DNA of 64,000 nucleotides from Caldovatus sediminis (GTDB taxonomy: Bacteria; Pseudomonadota; Alphaproteobacteria; Acetobacterales; Acetobacteraceae): the NCBI RefSeq assembly GCF_014644455.1, contig NZ_BMKS01000001.1, positions 503,409 to 567,408 of the forward strand. The letters are read 5' to 3'. The translations under genes and the position numbers were made by a program. The notes under the pieces are model-generated. The model searched no databases. It was given only the letters and a program-made list of their open reading frames with translations, and was not told the DNA's origin. Every line of letters begins with the position of its first letter. The stretch's first letter is position 1. Positions 62,738 to 64,000 of the stretch are shown piece after piece.

Positions 62738-63994
62738 TCAACCGCTCCCGATGGCGCGGGTTCCCGCCGGCGGCGTCGCCGGCAGCCCCGCCCGTGTCCA
62801 GCGCGCGAGCGCGACCGCGAGCGGCGCGGCGACGGCGAAGACGAGCCGGAAGTCGGTCGCCGCGATCAGCGCGCCGAAGGCGGCGGCGCCGATCCCCTGC
62901 CCGGCGAACAGCGCCAGCGCGAAGGCCGCGACCGCGGTGCCGCGCGCCTCGGGCAGCGCCTCGGTCGCGCGCGCCTGGAGCACCCCGTGCAGCATGTAGA
63001 AGCCGAGCCCGGCGAGCAGCAGCACCACCGCCGCCGCCGTCCAGTGCGGCGCCAGCGCCAGGCCGAGAAGCGCCGCCGCCTGCACCGTCCCTCCGGCGGC
63101 GACCATGCGCCGCTCCCCGAGGCGGCGGACCAGCAGGGGCGCGGCGCGCGTGTAGCCGAACAGGCCGACGCCGAAGCAGGCGACGAGCAGCCCGGCCTCG
63201 GAGGCGGAGAGGCCGAGCCGCTCGATGCCGAAGGCGCCGACGAAGGGATAGGCGCCGCCGACGAGCAGCGCGCCCTCCAGGAAGCCGCTCGCGAGCAGCC
63301 GCCGCGCCCCCGGCCGGCGGAGCAGCTCGAGGTAGCGCGCGAGGCCGAGCCCGCCGCCGGCCGCTGCCGACTCCCGCGCGCCGCGGCCCGCGCCGCGCAA
63401 CACCAGGAGGCCGATGACCAGCGCGATCGCGCCGAGGCTGACGAAGGCCGCACGCCAGCCGTAGAACTCGGCGGCGACGCCGGCGATCGGGCCGGCGAGG
63501 AGCTGCGCCAGCACCATGCCGGTCAGCACGCGGCTCAGCGTCGCCTGGCGCTGCGCGTAGGGCACGCTGTCGCCGACCCAGGCGAAGGCGAGCGGGATGA
63601 CCGCGCCGGCCACGGCGCCGGACAGGGCGCGCAGCGCCACCAGCGTCATGAGGTCCGGAGCGAGGGCGCAGAGCAGCAGGGTCACCGCGTAGAGCAGCAG
63701 CGCCGCTCCGATCACCGGCAGCTTGCCGAAGCGGTCGCCGAGCGGCCCGGTGACGATCTGGCCCGCGCCGTAGGTGAGCGCGAAGCCGGCGACGAGCGCC
63801 GAGACGCCGCCAAGCGAGACGGCGAACTCGCGCGCGAGCAGCGGCAGCAGCGGCTCGACCATGCGCGCCCCGGCTCCGGCGGCGAAGCAGGCGGCGGCGA
63901 GCAGCGCCAGCGGCGCGGCGAGCCGCGGCGGGGCGGAGGCGGGAGCGGATTCGGGCACCGCCGCGATGGGGCGGCGCGACGGCCGCGGCGTCAA
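62738..63994 (-). CDS. MFS transporter (5' end at the window edge)
   Basis: 418 residues if the TTG at 63994 is the start; GTG 63958 is another candidate, and because the window ends six bases further a start outside cannot be excluded. Twelve hydrophobic helices. Loop 2-3 motif G-P-L-G-D-R-F-G-K near 84 is the MFS A motif, and R-A-L-S-G-A-V-A-G near 120 lies in helix 4, as in drug/proton antiporters (DHA1). Substrate unknown. Followed by the SDR gene at 33 nt on the same strand. Confidence 0.85.
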   Translation of the reverse strand: MTPRPSRRPIAAVPESAPASAPPRLAAPLALLAAACFAAGAGARMVEPLLPLLAREFAVSLGGVSALVAGFALTYGAGQIVTGPLGDRFGKLPVIGAALLLYAVTLLLCALAPDLMTLVALRALSGAVAGAVIPLAFAWVGDSVPYAQRQATLSRVLTGMVLAQLLAGPIAGVAAEFYGWRAAFVSLGAIALVIGLLVLRGAGRGARESAAAGGGLGLARYLELLRRPGARRLLASGFLEGALLVGGAYPFVGAFGIERLGLSASEAGLLVACFGVGLFGYTRAAPLLVRRLGERRMVAAGGTVQAAALLGLALAPHWTAAAVVLLLAGLGFYMLHGVLQARATEALPEARGTAVAAFALALFAGQGIGAAAFGALIAATDFRLVFAVAAPLAVALARWTRAGLPATPPAGTRAIGSG

Positions 63995-64000
63995 GCGGCG

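Overview
The window is a stretch of very GC-rich chromosome with tightly packed genes, many 4-nt ATGA/GTGA overlaps and frequent GTG starts. Gene content and synteny (gshA-rsmE-ubiA, yggT-yggU-folD, fdxA-carD, acnA divergent from ccmAB, a plant-type glutamate-cysteine ligase, an ELM1-family protein, an orphan TctC-type binding protein) point to an alphaproteobacterium, most likely Acetobacteraceae/Rhodospirillales and Roseomonas-like. This placement is inferred from gene content; no ribosomal RNA is present.

Layout. 1-6756 (minus): a catabolic/import operon hyuA-hyuB-livK-livH-livM (livM cut by the window edge). Divergent from it are a class III aminotransferase and a LysR regulator (7046-9450). 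10024-10099: tRNA-Ala(CGC). 10317-18984: housekeeping genes: yggT, a DUF167 protein with an apparent CTG start, folD, an EamA exporter, a D-threonine aldolase-like enzyme, gshA, rsmE, ubiA, a METTL20-like methyltransferase and an SDR that lacks the usual tyrosine. 19154-24256: hydroxyacid dehydrogenase, secreted hydrolase, and a cytosolic PAS histidine kinase with an OmpR-type regulator. 24257-24707: intergenic region full of inverted repeats. 24708-30318: a sugar-acid module (IlvD/Edd dehydratase, SDR, FAH hydrolase and a convergent UxaA-type dehydratase).

30319-38607 is the most irregular part. It holds a 1.3-kb geneless gap, an nfeD-slipin membrane pair, a rearrangement scar where two 5'-truncated genes (hemerythrin and histidine kinase) meet head to head, an AT-rich island, then an ELM1-family gene with a 637-residue protein of unknown function. 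38878-53576 returns to core functions: aconitase, ccmAB, a flavin monooxygenase-like protein, fdxA, a CarD regulator with a histone-H1-like tail, a cation efflux pump, a Bax-inhibitor-1 protein, an FtsX-type ABC exporter with a divergent SGNH esterase, and thpR. 53661-64000: a membrane hybrid histidine kinase, a membrane-anchored unknown protein, two orphan solute-binding proteins, a small lipoprotein, a NIPSNAP protein, an SDR and an MFS transporter.

No CRISPR array, prophage or intact insertion sequence was seen. The best candidates for something not standard are the 34.5-kb junction, the ELM1/unknown pair behind an AT-rich leader, the CarD tail with its hairpin-rich upstream region, the nested inverted repeats at 24333-24395, and the SDR with serine in place of the catalytic tyrosine.
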